Under the pieces are notes generated by a model, which was given only the letters and a program-made list of their open reading frames with translations, was not told where the DNA came from and did not search any database. 64,000 nt of DNA, from the NCBI RefSeq assembly GCF_000368925.1, contig NZ_KB849755.1, positions 1,682,318-1,746,317 of the forward strand, given 5' to 3'. Positions 42,553-53,200 of this stretch are shown piece by piece. The position numbers and the translations under genes were made by a program. The stretch's first letter is position 1; each line of letters starts with the position of its first letter. Source of the stretch: Acinetobacter bereziniae LMG 1003 = CIP 70.12. GTDB lineage: Bacteria; Pseudomonadota; Gammaproteobacteria; Pseudomonadales; Moraxellaceae.

Positions 42553-43617
42553 ATGGTTCAGGGAAATATTTCAGCCCCAATTTTGGTCACAGGTGCAACA
42601 GGCTATATTGCGAGTTGGGTGATTCAAAAGCTATTGGAGCAAGGTTATACCGTTCATGCAACTGTACGGGATTTAAATAAAAAACAAAGCTTTGCCCATC
42701 TTGAAAAAATAGCACAGCAAAGCACAGGAACACTTAAGCTTTTCAAAGCCAATCTGCTAGAAAAAGATTCTTTCGATGAGGCGATGCAAGGTTGTGAAGT
42801 TGTATTACATATGGCATCACCATTTGTAGTGACCAACTATAAAGATGCCATTAAAGATATTATTGAGCCTGCAATTTTAGGAACAGAAAATGTCCTCAAT
42901 AGCGTCAATAAAACAGATTCTGTAAAACGTGTCATTGTGACATCAAGTATTGCTTCAACCTATGGTGATGCAATCGATATATTAAAAACTGAACACAATC
43001 AGTTTGATGAGTCCCATTGGAACATAACCAGTTCAACGACCCATCAACCTTATCCTTACTCTAAAGTCATGGCTGAACGAAAAGCTTGGGAAATGGCAGA
43101 AGCACAAAATCGCTGGGAGCTTATTTGTGTAAATCCAGCTTTAGTGCTTGGACCATCACTAACGGCAAATACTCAGTCAGGCAGTGTTGAAGTCCTCGAA
43201 CAATTTGCCAACGGAATGACGCTATTTGGTGTTCCACCGATGTGGAATGGTATTGTTGATGTTCGAGATGTAGCTGATGCGCATATTTTAGCCGCGTTTA
43301 ACCCACACGCGTCTGGTCGCTACATTATTAGTGGTGGCTCACTCAGTCTCTTGGAAATGGGAAAAATTTTACGTCAAAATTTTGGACAAAAATTTCCTTT
43401 TCCCCGCAATCAAGTTCCGAAAAAAGCTTTTAAATTTATTGGACCTGTATTTGGTTATTCACGTGACTTTATTGAAAAGAATATGGGCTATCCGATCTTC
43501 TTTAATGCAGATAAAAGTATCAAAGAATTGGGCATCCACTATCGTGATATTGAGACCAGTTTAGTGGAGCATTTTCAACAATTGCTTGATGATGGTGTGG
43601 TGAAAAAATATATTTAG
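42553..43617 (+). CDS. NAD(P)-dependent aldehyde/ketone reductase (extended SDR)
   Basis: A 354-residue extended short-chain dehydrogenase. The N-terminal cofactor motif is VTGATGYIASWVIQKLLEQG, followed by the NADPH-favouring Arg (TVRDL). The catalytic residues are Ser in VTSSIAS and the YxxxK of PYPYSKVMAE. The closest families are dihydroflavonol-4-reductase-like and cinnamyl-alcohol/methylglyoxal reductases, so reduction of a small aldehyde or ketone is likely. A good Shine-Dalgarno (AGAAGGA) is present. It is a single gene ended by a very strong terminator. Confidence 0.88.
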   Translation: MVQGNISAPILVTGATGYIASWVIQKLLEQGYTVHATVRDLNKKQSFAHLEKIAQQSTGTLKLFKANLLEKDSFDEAMQGCEVVLHMASPFVVTNYKDAIKDIIEPAILGTENVLNSVNKTDSVKRVIVTSSIASTYGDAIDILKTEHNQFDESHWNITSSTTHQPYPYSKVMAERKAWEMAEAQNRWELICVNPALVLGPSLTANTQSGSVEVLEQFANGMTLFGVPPMWNGIVDVRDVADAHILAAFNPHASGRYIISGGSLSLLEMGKILRQNFGQKFPFPRNQVPKKAFKFIGPVFGYSRDFIEKNMGYPIFFNADKSIKELGIHYRDIETSLVEHFQQLLDDGVVKKYI

Positions 43618-43652
43618 CGTCTCCCAACATTTCAGCCATACACGTTTTCTTT

Positions 43653-43696
43653 AAAACAACAAGCCTTTTTCATATATGAAAAAGGCTTGTTGTTTT
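43653..43696. terminator. bidirectional terminator, 22-bp arms
   Basis: AAAACAACAAGCCTTTTTCA and its reverse complement form an almost loopless hairpin of 44 bases, ending in T-runs on either strand. It lies between the convergent stops of the epimerase-like gene and the TonB-dependent receptor gene. Confidence 0.93.
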
Positions 43697-43719
43697 ATTA
43701 CGCTCAAAATCAGCTAGGC

Positions 43720-45867
43720 TTAGAAATCAAAGGTTACACCAACCTTATATGTTCTAGCACCACCCACCAAAGCGTAATTTGAATTAAAAACTCCTTCCCA
43801 ATATTTTTTATTGGTCACGTTATCAACATTGGCAAGAAATGTGGTATTTACCCCACCAAGTTTAGTTTTATAACGTGCACCTAAATCAACAATTGTATAA
43901 TCAGGAAGTTTTAAGCTGTTCTCTTCATTCAAATATTGTTCACTCACATAACTCACACGCGTGTTTATATTGAGACCGTCAATTTGAGGAATCGCATAAT
44001 CAAGTCCCAAAGAGGCAGTAAAATCAGGAACACCATAAACGTTATTTCCCTGAATCGCTGTTTTACCAGATTTCACGTATTCCGCATCGATATAAGCCAA
44101 GCTCCCCATTAAAGATAATGCATCTGTTACATTTCCAGAGAAAGACCATTCGATACCACGTGAACGAGTCTCAGCATCATCTTTAACCTTATTTGTTATA
44201 GTGTCCTGATATACCTCGGGCTTTTCAATTTGATACAACGCCACAGTGTTTAACCATGAACCCCATTGATATTTGGCGCCCAATTCATACTGTTTAGTTT
44301 GGTATGGTGCAAGCGTATCTCCCTGATTGGTTGCAGTCGGATAGGTAATCTCAGAGACCGTCACGCCTTCTGCTAAACCCTCGACATAGCTTGCATAAAA
44401 AGACAGATCCTCGCCAAAGGGTTTAATCACAATGCCCAAACTTGGAGAAAGTTTATCTGAATTATAAGATGTTTTTTTAACCAAGTTCTTTGTATCAATA
44501 TCTTGATAGCGAGCACCTAAAATGAGTTGCAACTTATCATCTAGCATTGAAATCTGGTCAGTTAAGGTGTAACTCACATACTCATTATCACCATAAGGCA
44601 CAATTTCAGGATAAGTTGTTGGCATCTTTCCGGTATTGGATGGATGGTATAAATTCGTTGTAAAACTCGAACTGGTTGCTGCTTTATGTTGGGTATACTG
44701 ACGCGTTAAATAATCCGCACGTAAACCTAATGTATGTTGAATAGAACCTGTATCAAACTTCCCCTCAAAGCCAAAGTTTGCTGCGGTGTTATGTTCTTTT
44801 GAACCCACGCGATAATATTGAGATGTGGCATTTCCATTGACATTATTCACAATCATACGCGTACCAAAAAGATGCCCATCGTATGATTTTTCAACATAAC
44901 CAATACCCGCAAATGCTTTTAAATCAGGGGTAAATTTATATTCACCAGATAACCCCACAAATTGACTGTTGGTATTGCCTTTTAAGTCTGAGAAATAGTT
45001 TAAATCACCTTTTGGTGCGGCAAGAACCTGATTAACACTTCCCTTTCCTCCCATCGCAACCATCGCAGGTGAGCCCCCCTTACGATTTCCTTTTACCGCA
45101 TATGCATCTAAGTTAATTTTGACTTTATCTGTAGTGTAATCGGCAGCAATTGAGCCCAGTGCTTGACGATCATTCATACCATCAATGATATGCTCACCAT
45201 CTGCATAAGCACCATTTACACGTAGTCCAAATTCTTTCTCTTGACCAAAACGACGTGATACATCAAATCCCGATTGGTAATATCCTCCGTCTTCATATAC
45301 AGCTGAAACACGTGTTAATTCTTTATCGGCTCGTTTTGAATGACCAATAATAATCCCCCCCACACTTCCTGTAGGAGCAACACCCGCGACCAATGCATTT
45401 GGTCCTTTAAGCACTGAAACGGATTCTAAAAACTCTGTTGGCATACGCCCATAAGGGGCTACACCATAAAAGCCGTTATAATTTAAATCTTCATGATTGA
45501 CATCAAAACCACGGATTTTAAAGTTTTCATTGAGATGCCCTTGATTGGTCGTCGTTCTTACACTGGCATCATTTTTTAAGACTTCACCCGCAGTATTTGC
45601 TTGTTGGTTTTCAATCAACTGCTCAGAATAACTATTTATACTAAATGGGGTATCAATAATTTGCTTGTTGCCCAATGGTCCTAACTGGGTATTTTTTTTC
45701 AAAGCGCCATTGGCAAAAGTTGCCTCCTCTTGCTGTTTTTCAGCAGTAACTTTGATTGTCGGTAAGGTTGAAACCTCCGTATCAGCCAAAGCTGTTTGTA
45801 GAGTCCCCCCACCAAAAAGAGCAACCGCAATAGAATTAACTAAAAGAGTTTGGGAAAAAAGTTTCAT
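43720..45867 (-). CDS. TonB-dependent siderophore receptor
   Basis: Outer-membrane receptor of 715 residues importing a ferric siderophore with energy from TonB-ExbBD. The signal peptide is about 1-28, and the TonB box region has PTIKVTAEKQ. The plug domain follows with FKIRGFDVNHEDLNYNG and VLKGPNALVAGVAPTGSVGG. The barrel ends with the terminal aromatic VGVTFDF. The start is placed at ATG 45867; the open frame begins with TTG at 45888. The siderophore cannot be named; the plug and early barrel resemble ferrichrome/hydroxamate-type receptors. Fur-like palindromes lie directly upstream. Confidence 0.92.
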   Translation of the reverse strand: MKLFSQTLLVNSIAVALFGGGTLQTALADTEVSTLPTIKVTAEKQQEEATFANGALKKNTQLGPLGNKQIIDTPFSINSYSEQLIENQQANTAGEVLKNDASVRTTTNQGHLNENFKIRGFDVNHEDLNYNGFYGVAPYGRMPTEFLESVSVLKGPNALVAGVAPTGSVGGIIIGHSKRADKELTRVSAVYEDGGYYQSGFDVSRRFGQEKEFGLRVNGAYADGEHIIDGMNDRQALGSIAADYTTDKVKINLDAYAVKGNRKGGSPAMVAMGGKGSVNQVLAAPKGDLNYFSDLKGNTNSQFVGLSGEYKFTPDLKAFAGIGYVEKSYDGHLFGTRMIVNNVNGNATSQYYRVGSKEHNTAANFGFEGKFDTGSIQHTLGLRADYLTRQYTQHKAATSSSFTTNLYHPSNTGKMPTTYPEIVPYGDNEYVSYTLTDQISMLDDKLQLILGARYQDIDTKNLVKKTSYNSDKLSPSLGIVIKPFGEDLSFYASYVEGLAEGVTVSEITYPTATNQGDTLAPYQTKQYELGAKYQWGSWLNTVALYQIEKPEVYQDTITNKVKDDAETRSRGIEWSFSGNVTDALSLMGSLAYIDAEYVKSGKTAIQGNNVYGVPDFTASLGLDYAIPQIDGLNINTRVSYVSEQYLNEENSLKLPDYTIVDLGARYKTKLGGVNTTFLANVDNVTNKKYWEGVFNSNYALVGGARTYKVGVTFDF

Positions 45868-45890
45868 ATTCAACAAATTATTTTTCAATT

Positions 45891-45909
45891 GATAATGATT
45901 ATTATATAC
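45891..45909 (-). promoter_or_regulatory. Fur box of the siderophore receptor gene
   Basis: GATAATGATTATTATATAC agrees with the 19-base Fur consensus GATAATGATAATCATTATC at 14 positions and contains the perfect core ATAAT-G-ATTAT. It begins about 24 bases before the start codon. This is expected if ferric uptake regulator shuts the gene off in iron-rich cells. Confidence 0.8.
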
Positions 45910-46252
45910 ACTATTACTATTGTTAAATATTGTAATTTTTCATCTAAAACTTTTTTTAATGGAAAATTCTAATAAATAGGAATGATTATCATATAAAAAA
46001 TATGAGACTTCTTCGCCATTCAAAATAGGATTCAATACTTTTAAGTATCCATGAAATATGAATAATCGCTTTCTATGGCTAAGCATCGCCTAGCTTAATT
46101 GATGTAAATTTTTCATGTAAAGCTTGGTGTTGCAAATAAAAGTCTTACAGATTTATTTTTATCTCATGATCAAGGTTTCATGCTTGATCAAGCTAAAATA
46201 CATTTAAACGTCTTCCCAAAAATTACTTTTTCAAGCTTTATGAAGAAACTGA
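45910..46252. other. intergenic region upstream of the siderophore receptor
   Basis: About 340 bases between the receptor gene and the next gene on the same strand. Apart from the two Fur-like sites it is AT-rich and has no credible gene. No terminator with a T-run was found for the exported coiled-coil gene that ends at 46253, so some read-through to the receptor is possible. Confidence 0.45.
45982..45992 (-). promoter_or_regulatory. second Fur-like palindrome
   Basis: ATGAT-T-ATCAT is a perfect 11-base palindrome in the sequence GGAATGATTATCATATAAA, matching the central half of the Fur consensus. It lies about 115 bases upstream of the receptor start. A second site upstream of the promoter is common in strongly Fur-regulated genes. 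Confidence 0.6.
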
Positions 46253-47032
46253 TTATTGCACGATTAAGTAATGCCCAATATTTTCATATCCCACATTCAA
46301 CCTATTCACATTAAATTCAGTTGGCATGAGCAACACATCTGGCTCATCAACAAATTGACCGATCGCATATTCTAAGATCACACTTTTTTGTTGATTTAAC
46401 ATTAGCTTCATTTGGCAATATGAAATTCGTTTGTCTTGATCATGTTCCTGATTTAACGTCTTAATTTCTGTAAAGTTAAAATGAAAATTTTGTTGGATCT
46501 GTTGTTTTAATAATTTGTCCTCATGAATGTCATACTGAAAAAGCGCATTGATCGCTTGATCTTTCTGAGCATCATAAACCATCAAAAGTTGCTTTTGTTG
46601 TTTATCTAATTGCATTGCGATATAGGGTTCTAATAACTTTTCATAATTGGCAATATAGTGGTAAACATCATCCAATTCTGTTTCTTTTGCCTGTTGTTGT
46701 TGAGCAATTTTGACAAACTGAGTATTCAAATCATGGAAGATGTTTTGGTTTTTTTGTATCAGTTTTTGTTTGAGTTGGGCTTGTGTATATTGCTTTGACC
46801 AAATCAAGTCATTCACCGATTGTTGATCCTGTTTAAAGGATCTAAGCATGAATTCGTTAAAATGTTTAATTCGCAAATACCAATAGTGGTATAAATCATT
46901 TTCAATGGATTGATTTAAATGCTCATTCAACTGTTTTAAACCACTCGTATGCTGACAATCATTCACGGCAAAAACTGAGGTTGTTGGCAATAACAGTAGA
47001 AAGCAAGCAACATATCGTTTTATTATTTTCAT
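46253..47032 (-). CDS. exported hypothetical protein, helical and Gln-rich
   Basis: Not recognised. A 259-residue protein with a clear Sec signal peptide (about 1-22, ending TSVFA), so likely periplasmic. The mature part is predicted mostly helical and is very rich in Gln, Lys, Leu and His; helices of the form QAQLKQKLIQKNQNIFHDL suggest coiled coil. Two cysteines (in NDCQHT and ISYCQM) could form a disulphide. It lies just downstream of ligA on the same strand, 70 bases away, with no terminator between. Confidence 0.65.
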   Translation of the reverse strand: MKIIKRYVACFLLLLPTTSVFAVNDCQHTSGLKQLNEHLNQSIENDLYHYWYLRIKHFNEFMLRSFKQDQQSVNDLIWSKQYTQAQLKQKLIQKNQNIFHDLNTQFVKIAQQQQAKETELDDVYHYIANYEKLLEPYIAMQLDKQQKQLLMVYDAQKDQAINALFQYDIHEDKLLKQQIQQNFHFNFTEIKTLNQEHDQDKRISYCQMKLMLNQQKSVILEYAIGQFVDEPDVLLMPTEFNVNRLNVGYENIGHYLIVQ

Positions 47033-47102
47033 GACCTAAAGATGATTGTAAAGACACACAGAATGTATCTTTACAATAGCTTAGGAATTTATTCAAGCAT
47101 AT

Positions 47103-49133
47103 TTAAGCTTGACCATAATCAGCCATCAACGCTAAAAAGGCTTGCTCATCCAACACTGGAATGCCCAATTTTTCTGCTTTTTCGAGTTTAGAACCCGCCT
47201 TTTCTCCAGCAACCACACATTTGGTTTTACTTGAAACACTGCCACTCACACGAGCACCTAAAGCTTGAAGCATCTGAGTCGCATCATCACGCCCCATCGT
47301 TGCTAGTGTTCCAGTAATCACCCAACTCTCACCATTTAAAGGCTGACGTGTTGGAGCTATTGGAGCATCCCAGTGAATTCCTGCCGCCAGTAACCGATCA
47401 ATAACTTCAAGATTATGTGAGGCTTGGAAAAAATCGACGATCCATTCAGCTGTAATTCCACCCACATCTGGTGTCTTTTTCAAGGCTTCGAGATCAGCAT
47501 GGCGAATTGCATCAAAGGTTTGGAATGTATTGGCAAGCATACGCGCTGTCGTTTCACCGACGCCACGAATTCCAAGTGCATAAATAAATGCAGCTAAGGT
47601 TGTTTTCTTACTGTTTTCAATGGCATCCAGTAAATTCTGAACAGATTTTTCGCCCATTTTCTCAATGGTCAATAGCTGTTCACGATGTTCATGTAAGTGA
47701 TAAATATCAGCAACATCTTTTAATAAATCAAGATGAAGTAATGACTCCACCCAACGATCACCTAGACCTTCGATGTCCATCGCTTTACGAGAAACAAAGT
47801 GTCGAATGGCTTCAATACGTTGTGCTGAACAATACAAACCACCTGAACATCGAGCTAAAGCCTCACCTTCTGGCATCACCACAGGTGACGAACATACAGG
47901 ACAGTTTTCGGGCAAATGCACTTCAACCACATCGTCTGGACGAAACTCTAACCAAACTTTCTCAACTTTGGGAATCACATCACCACTGCGATAGACACTT
48001 ACAGTATCGCCAATTCGAACATCTAAACGATGGATTTCACCAATATTATGCAAAGTCACATTTGAAACGGTGACACCACCCACAGCCACAGGGTTTAAAC
48101 GAGCTACGGGGGTTAATGTACCAGTTCGCCCCACTTGCCAATCAATATTTTCAACTGTTGTCAAAGCAGCAACGGCGGGGAATTTATAGGCTGTTGCCCA
48201 ACGTGGCTCTCGACTTAAAAAACCAAGCTTTTGTTGTTGTTGTAGGTCATCCACCTTAATGACCATTCCGTCAATTTCAACCGCCAAATTCGGACGCTCT
48301 TGATTGATTTGCTGATATTTTTCTTGAACTTCCTGAATACTGTCACAAATAAAATGACGTTCGCCTACGGCAAAGCCAAAATTAGTCAACCATTCAAGGC
48401 TTGCTGACATCGAGCTTAACCCATGATTAGGTTCGCACTGTGCAATCCCATACGCATAGAATGCCAAAGGTCGTGATGCAGCAATATTTGGATCTAGCTG
48501 TCGCAAACTTCCTGCTGCGGCATTGCGAGGATTGGCAAATGTTTTTTCACCTTTGGCTTCATTCTCAGCATTCAATCGCTCAAAACCAGCTTTAGGCATC
48601 AGCACTTCGCCACGAACTTCTAGCAAACGAGGTACTGCAACTTTGTCAGAAGACAACACTTTGGGTAGATTGCGAATCGTTTTGACATTTTGAGTAATCA
48701 CTTCGCCTGTTTCACCATCCCCACGGGTAACACCACGAGTCAACACCCCGTTTTCATACCAAAGTGAAATCGCCAATCCATCGAATTTCAACTCCACATC
48801 ATACTGAATTTTCTGGTTGGGTAAGCGTTCCTCAATACGGCGGGCAAAAGCAAACAATTCTTCCTGATTAAACACGTTGCCCAATGACAACATTGGTACA
48901 GTATGAGTAATGGTTTCAAATTTAGCCAGCGGTTTACCTCCGACTTTATTCACAGGGCTATCTGCCTGAACTAAGTCTGGATATTGCTGTTCTAATGCTT
49001 TGAGTTGGTGAAATAGCTGATCATATTCACTGTCTTCAATACTGGGTTGATCCATCACATAATAAGCATGGTTATGTTTGGCTATGAGCTGAATCAATTG
49101 ACGCATTTGCGTCACGACAGGATTATTTTCCAT
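47103..49133 (-). CDS. ligA: NAD+-dependent DNA ligase
   Basis: Seals nicks during replication and repair with NAD+ as adenylate donor. The 676-residue protein has all domains in order: Ia (about 1-70), adenylation domain with the active-site Lys in VELKFDGLAISLWYENG, the OB-fold with VGRTGTLTPVARLNPV, a four-cysteine zinc finger (CPVCSSP ... CSGGLYC), helix-hairpin-helix repeats and a C-terminal BRCT domain (about 590-676). It is the usual last gene of the smc-zipA-ligA block. A terminator-like hairpin in front suggests that part of its expression comes from its own promoter. Confidence 0.97.
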   Translation of the reverse strand: MENNPVVTQMRQLIQLIAKHNHAYYVMDQPSIEDSEYDQLFHQLKALEQQYPDLVQADSPVNKVGGKPLAKFETITHTVPMLSLGNVFNQEELFAFARRIEERLPNQKIQYDVELKFDGLAISLWYENGVLTRGVTRGDGETGEVITQNVKTIRNLPKVLSSDKVAVPRLLEVRGEVLMPKAGFERLNAENEAKGEKTFANPRNAAAGSLRQLDPNIAASRPLAFYAYGIAQCEPNHGLSSMSASLEWLTNFGFAVGERHFICDSIQEVQEKYQQINQERPNLAVEIDGMVIKVDDLQQQQKLGFLSREPRWATAYKFPAVAALTTVENIDWQVGRTGTLTPVARLNPVAVGGVTVSNVTLHNIGEIHRLDVRIGDTVSVYRSGDVIPKVEKVWLEFRPDDVVEVHLPENCPVCSSPVVMPEGEALARCSGGLYCSAQRIEAIRHFVSRKAMDIEGLGDRWVESLLHLDLLKDVADIYHLHEHREQLLTIEKMGEKSVQNLLDAIENSKKTTLAAFIYALGIRGVGETTARMLANTFQTFDAIRHADLEALKKTPDVGGITAEWIVDFFQASHNLEVIDRLLAAGIHWDAPIAPTRQPLNGESWVITGTLATMGRDDATQMLQALGARVSGSVSSKTKCVVAGEKAGSKLEKAEKLGIPVLDEQAFLALMADYGQA

Positions 49134-49151
49134 AAATTATTTCACCATCTA

Positions 49152-49172
49152 AAAAGGCGGATAACTCCGCCT
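49152..49172 (-). terminator. hairpin between zipA and ligA
   Basis: AGGCGG (49155-49160) pairs with CCGCCT (49167-49172). On the minus strand it is followed by TTTTT. It lies about 40 bases past the zipA stop and 20 bases before ligA, so it may act as a partial terminator within the block. Confidence 0.7.
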
Positions 49173-49213
49173 AAAATTTTGAATACCAATTATAAAGTAA
49201 ATATACGCTTATG

Positions 49214-50251
49214 CTAAGCTTCATGCCCTGAGCGATAATCAATCGCCTTATGACGCCAATGCTCTTTCAACTGTGGTGTAAACTCAAGGTTGTTCTCATC
49301 ATAGACCGTACCATCAATCTCACGAGCGATTAAACCGGCAATACTGACCATGGTATCAAAACCTTTCTGCACATCTGAGTGTGGCAATGCCAAGAAAAAT
49401 GCTAATCCTTGTACTTGTTCTGTCGACAAAGTTTCAAGATCAAATCCATCAGGTCCGTTGTCTGTCACCCGCAACACAGAAAACAGTAAATGGCTTTCTT
49501 CCTCCGGGTTTTCATAACGATGAAAACAAGAAAGTTCACCAAAACGTAAACCATACTTCAAAAGCATTTTAAGTGTCTTATCACCTGACAATGCTTTACG
49601 TGGGTTTGGATATACATTTAACGCAATAATCGTTTCCGCTTTTGAAAGCACACTTTCATCATCGTATTTTTGCTGTTCATTGAGATGCACATCCAAAATA
49701 CTACTTTCTTCATCAAACTCTTTGATTTCAGCAGTTTCTACATTGGCATTGAGTTGAAATACTGACTCTTTTTCTTTCTCTACAACACTTTTGTCTGATT
49801 CAATGGTATCTACAGACGAATTCTCGTCAGTCTTTGTAGATAAATCAGTGCTGTTCAATGCTTCAGATTCAGCATGATCAGTTTTCTGATGCGCTTCAAC
49901 ATTTGCTGGATCATTTTGATCAATATCTTTAATTGAATCTACTTCAGTTGACTGCGTTGAATTTGCATCTTGAACGACATCATCAAGCTTTTGTACTTTT
50001 TCTTCAGCAACTTCAACGGAGTCTAGTGCATTTAAATTCGGTTCAACACGTTGTTGTTCTGGCGTAGCACGTGCAATCTGTAACTGGTCACGCACATGAC
50101 GAGGAATCACAGGTTGCTGACAGTCAGCATTGATGTGTAACTCAGACTCAAGAGAAGGTGCTGCATCATTTGGCTTTCGTAGCATCATTCTCAAACCAAC
50201 CAGAATGATGATTACGGCAGCAACAATTCCAATAATTGTGGTGATTTCCAT
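49214..50251 (-). CDS. zipA: cell division protein ZipA
   Basis: Inner-membrane anchor of the FtsZ ring. The 345-residue protein has an N-terminal membrane segment (about 4-24, EITTIIGIVAAVIIILVG), a long acidic, Ser/Asp/Glu-rich linker (about 30-200) and a C-terminal FtsZ-binding domain (about 208-340) with LNVYPNPRKALSGDKTLKML and FDTMVSIAGLIARE. It starts one base after the smc stop. The gene order smc-zipA-ligA is widely conserved in gammaproteobacteria, although the linker sequence is not. Confidence 0.93.
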   Translation of the reverse strand: MEITTIIGIVAAVIIILVGLRMMLRKPNDAAPSLESELHINADCQQPVIPRHVRDQLQIARATPEQQRVEPNLNALDSVEVAEEKVQKLDDVVQDANSTQSTEVDSIKDIDQNDPANVEAHQKTDHAESEALNSTDLSTKTDENSSVDTIESDKSVVEKEKESVFQLNANVETAEIKEFDEESSILDVHLNEQQKYDDESVLSKAETIIALNVYPNPRKALSGDKTLKMLLKYGLRFGELSCFHRYENPEEESHLLFSVLRVTDNGPDGFDLETLSTEQVQGLAFFLALPHSDVQKGFDTMVSIAGLIAREIDGTVYDENNLEFTPQLKEHWRHKAIDYRSGHEA

Positions 50252-50252
50252 A

Positions 50253-53200
50253 CTACGACTCCGCGGCTAAACCGTACTCTCTTGCCTCTTCCAAATTCAC
50301 AGTGACGAGTTTTGAAGTGCCTGGTTCAGGCATCGTCACCCCCAGCAAATCGGTTGCCATCGTCATTGCAACTTTATTATGTGTAATGTAAATGAATTGC
50401 ACTTGATCAGAAAGCTCTTTTACCAAATTACAAAAGCGTCCTACATTGGCATCGTCTAAAGGTGCATCAACTTCATCCAAAACACAGAATGGTGCAGGAT
50501 TTAATCGGAAAATCGCAAACACCAATGCCAGTGCTGTTAAAGCTTTTTCGCCACCTGACAATAATGCCAAAGAACTGTTTTTCTTGCCTGGTGGACGCGC
50601 CATTAACTTTACGCCAGACTGCCAATCGTCTTCAAGGCTTAAACTCGCTTCACCACCATTAAAAACTTTAGGGAATAAAACTTTCAGCTCTGAATTAACT
50701 TGATCAAAAGTTCCCATAAACAGTTTTTTGGTTTCTTGGTCAATTGTTTTCATGGCATCTTTTAATTGCCCAACGGTATTTTCCAAGTCCTGCATTTGAT
50801 GGCTTAAATCTTCAAAACGCTTGGACACTTCCTCATATTCTTCTGAAGCTGCAAGGTTAACCGCGCCTAGTTTTTCAAACTGACGTTGTGCTTTTTCAAA
50901 CTTCTCTTGGTGTACAGGCAAATCTATCAAGACACCTTGCTTAATTTCAGCATTCATTTCTTTCAATTGATCAGAATAATGCTGTAAATCCGATTTTGCC
51001 GATTGCCAAGCCAAACGACGTTCTTCTAGCTTGCTACGCAATTGTTCATCGTTCTGTTGGTGCAAATGACGCATTTCAGTAAGCTGCTGTTGTTTTGACT
51101 GAATATTGTTCAACTCAACTTGCCACTCACTCCAAGTTTTCTGCAACTTTTCAGTTTGCTGTGCTTGCTCAGCATATTGCGACTCTAGGCTTGGTAACTC
51201 CAACTGAATAGGATCAACAAATTTCTTCGCTTGTTCCATTTGAGCAATAATTTGTTGATATTGAGTTTTAGAAAAAGACAGATCTTTGTCTAATAATTCA
51301 ATCTGCTGTTTATTTTGCTCAGCCAAACGACGGGTCGTTTCAAAGTCCTGCTGTTTAAGTTGTAATTGCTGCTGTTGTTCTTCTACTTGCTCATTTAACT
51401 CATCCAACTTGTATTGCAGTGCCTTAAATTCTGGAAGATTTTGCTCAAGTTTGAGAATGACCGAATGCATATCGATCTCAAGATCATCTTTTTGCATTGC
51501 ATCTTCTTCAAGTTGCTCATCCAGTTGTTGCAACTGATTATTCAGCTGGACTTTATGTAGTTCAAATGCTTGGGAGGCGCTTTGCTGTTTGGCAATTTGT
51601 ACATCAAACTGTTGTACTCGCGTTTGCTCTTGCTTGAGTGCATCTTGATCTATTTGAATATGTTTTTGCAACTCAGCAAAACTTTGGCTGAGTTGAGGCA
51701 AAGCATGTTCAGCATCTATCAGTTTAGGCTGTAGATCGGCAAGCTGATGCTCAATTTCTTCAATACGAATACGATGGCTTAATGCACCCTGAGCTGCTTG
51801 ACTGGATTCATCAAAGAACAGACCAATCATCCAGTCTTGACCGACATGATAACCGTCCAAGGTTAATATACTTTGTCCTGTCTTGAGCTGTGATTGAACT
51901 GTCAGTGCTTGCGCCTTATTTTCAGCAATCGCCACATGATTCCATAATGAATACTGCGGTGACTCAATCCAGTCCGCTAAACAAACCAGACCTGACAACT
52001 GGATTTTTTCTAATCCTTGTAATGCTTTAAGCTGACGTGCTGAACTGTCAGCAAAATCTGCACTTTGATCTAAAACTTCTGCTGATAACCACTTGGCTAA
52101 GAATTTTTCGATCAAATTGGCATGTGCTTTACCCTGATCATTTAACTGCAAAACCTGCATCAATTGCACTGCATGGATATCTGTTTTGACCGCATGCTTT
52201 GCAATGAGCTGATTTAAATTTTTCTGTTCTGACTGCAAAACGTGTAATTCAGATTTCAAACTCGATATCAGCGTTTTTTGCTGGTTGATTTGTTCTTGCA
52301 ATTGTTCTAATTGCATTTTAGTTTCAGCAATACTCTGCTCTAATTGCAAAATACTTGCTTGCGCTACAGCTTTGTCTTGTTCGAGTTGTACTAAATCTTC
52401 AGTCTGAAATTGGCTTTGGATCTGACTTGCCTGAGTTTTTAAGGTTTCTTTTTGCTGCTCAATACGTGCGACATTTTTGGCAAGTTGCTCAACCTGTGCT
52501 TGCATCTGAGCTTTTTGCTGCTGTTGCTTTTCAACTTGAACTTTAACCTGTTCATAGTGTTGTTGTGCTTGCAACTGCTGTGCTTTTAAATCACTAAATG
52601 CTTGTGTCCCTTGTTGAGTTTCAGACTCAGATTGTTTTAACTGTTCAGCTTGTTGATCCAATTGACTATGCAACGTTTCTAATTGCAACTCCATCAATTG
52701 AATTTTTTCTTTGGTTTGCGCTTTTTGTTGCTCAAAACTGCCCAAAGCTTCTGAATTTTGTTGAAACAGACTTTGTTTTTGCTCCAAGGTCATTTTCAAC
52801 TCAGACAGTTTTTTCTCTGCCTGTTGCCATTCATTTTGCAATGGCGTCGATTGTTGAATTAAACGCTGAAACAGTTCATTGGTAGAGGTGAGATCATGTT
52901 CCAAGGTACTCATATCGGAACGAACCAATTTGAAATGTTCACCCAGTTCGTTCATTTCAATCGTATATTGTTCTTGCAAACGAGAACTACGTTCACACTG
53001 AAATGAAAGAATTTCAATCTTGAGGGTACGGATCTCAGTTTCCAGGGTCTTATATTGAACCGCAGTTTCAGACTGGCGCTTTAATGTTTTTAATTGTGAT
53101 TTGAGTTCTGAGGCAATATCTTCTAGACGATCTAAATTTTGGGTGGTGTGCTCTAAATGTTGCAATGTCTCACGACGACGCGCTTGATAACGAGAAACAC

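Noticed and set aside
43653..43696. 44-base palindrome as a mobile repeat
   Set aside because: Position between two convergent stops and flanking A/T runs explain it as a shared terminator.
51286..51537. Cys/Ser-rich plus-strand open frame inside smc
   Set aside because: Shadow of the Gln-rich coiled coil; runs of Ser and Cys reflect CAA/CAG codons read in reverse.
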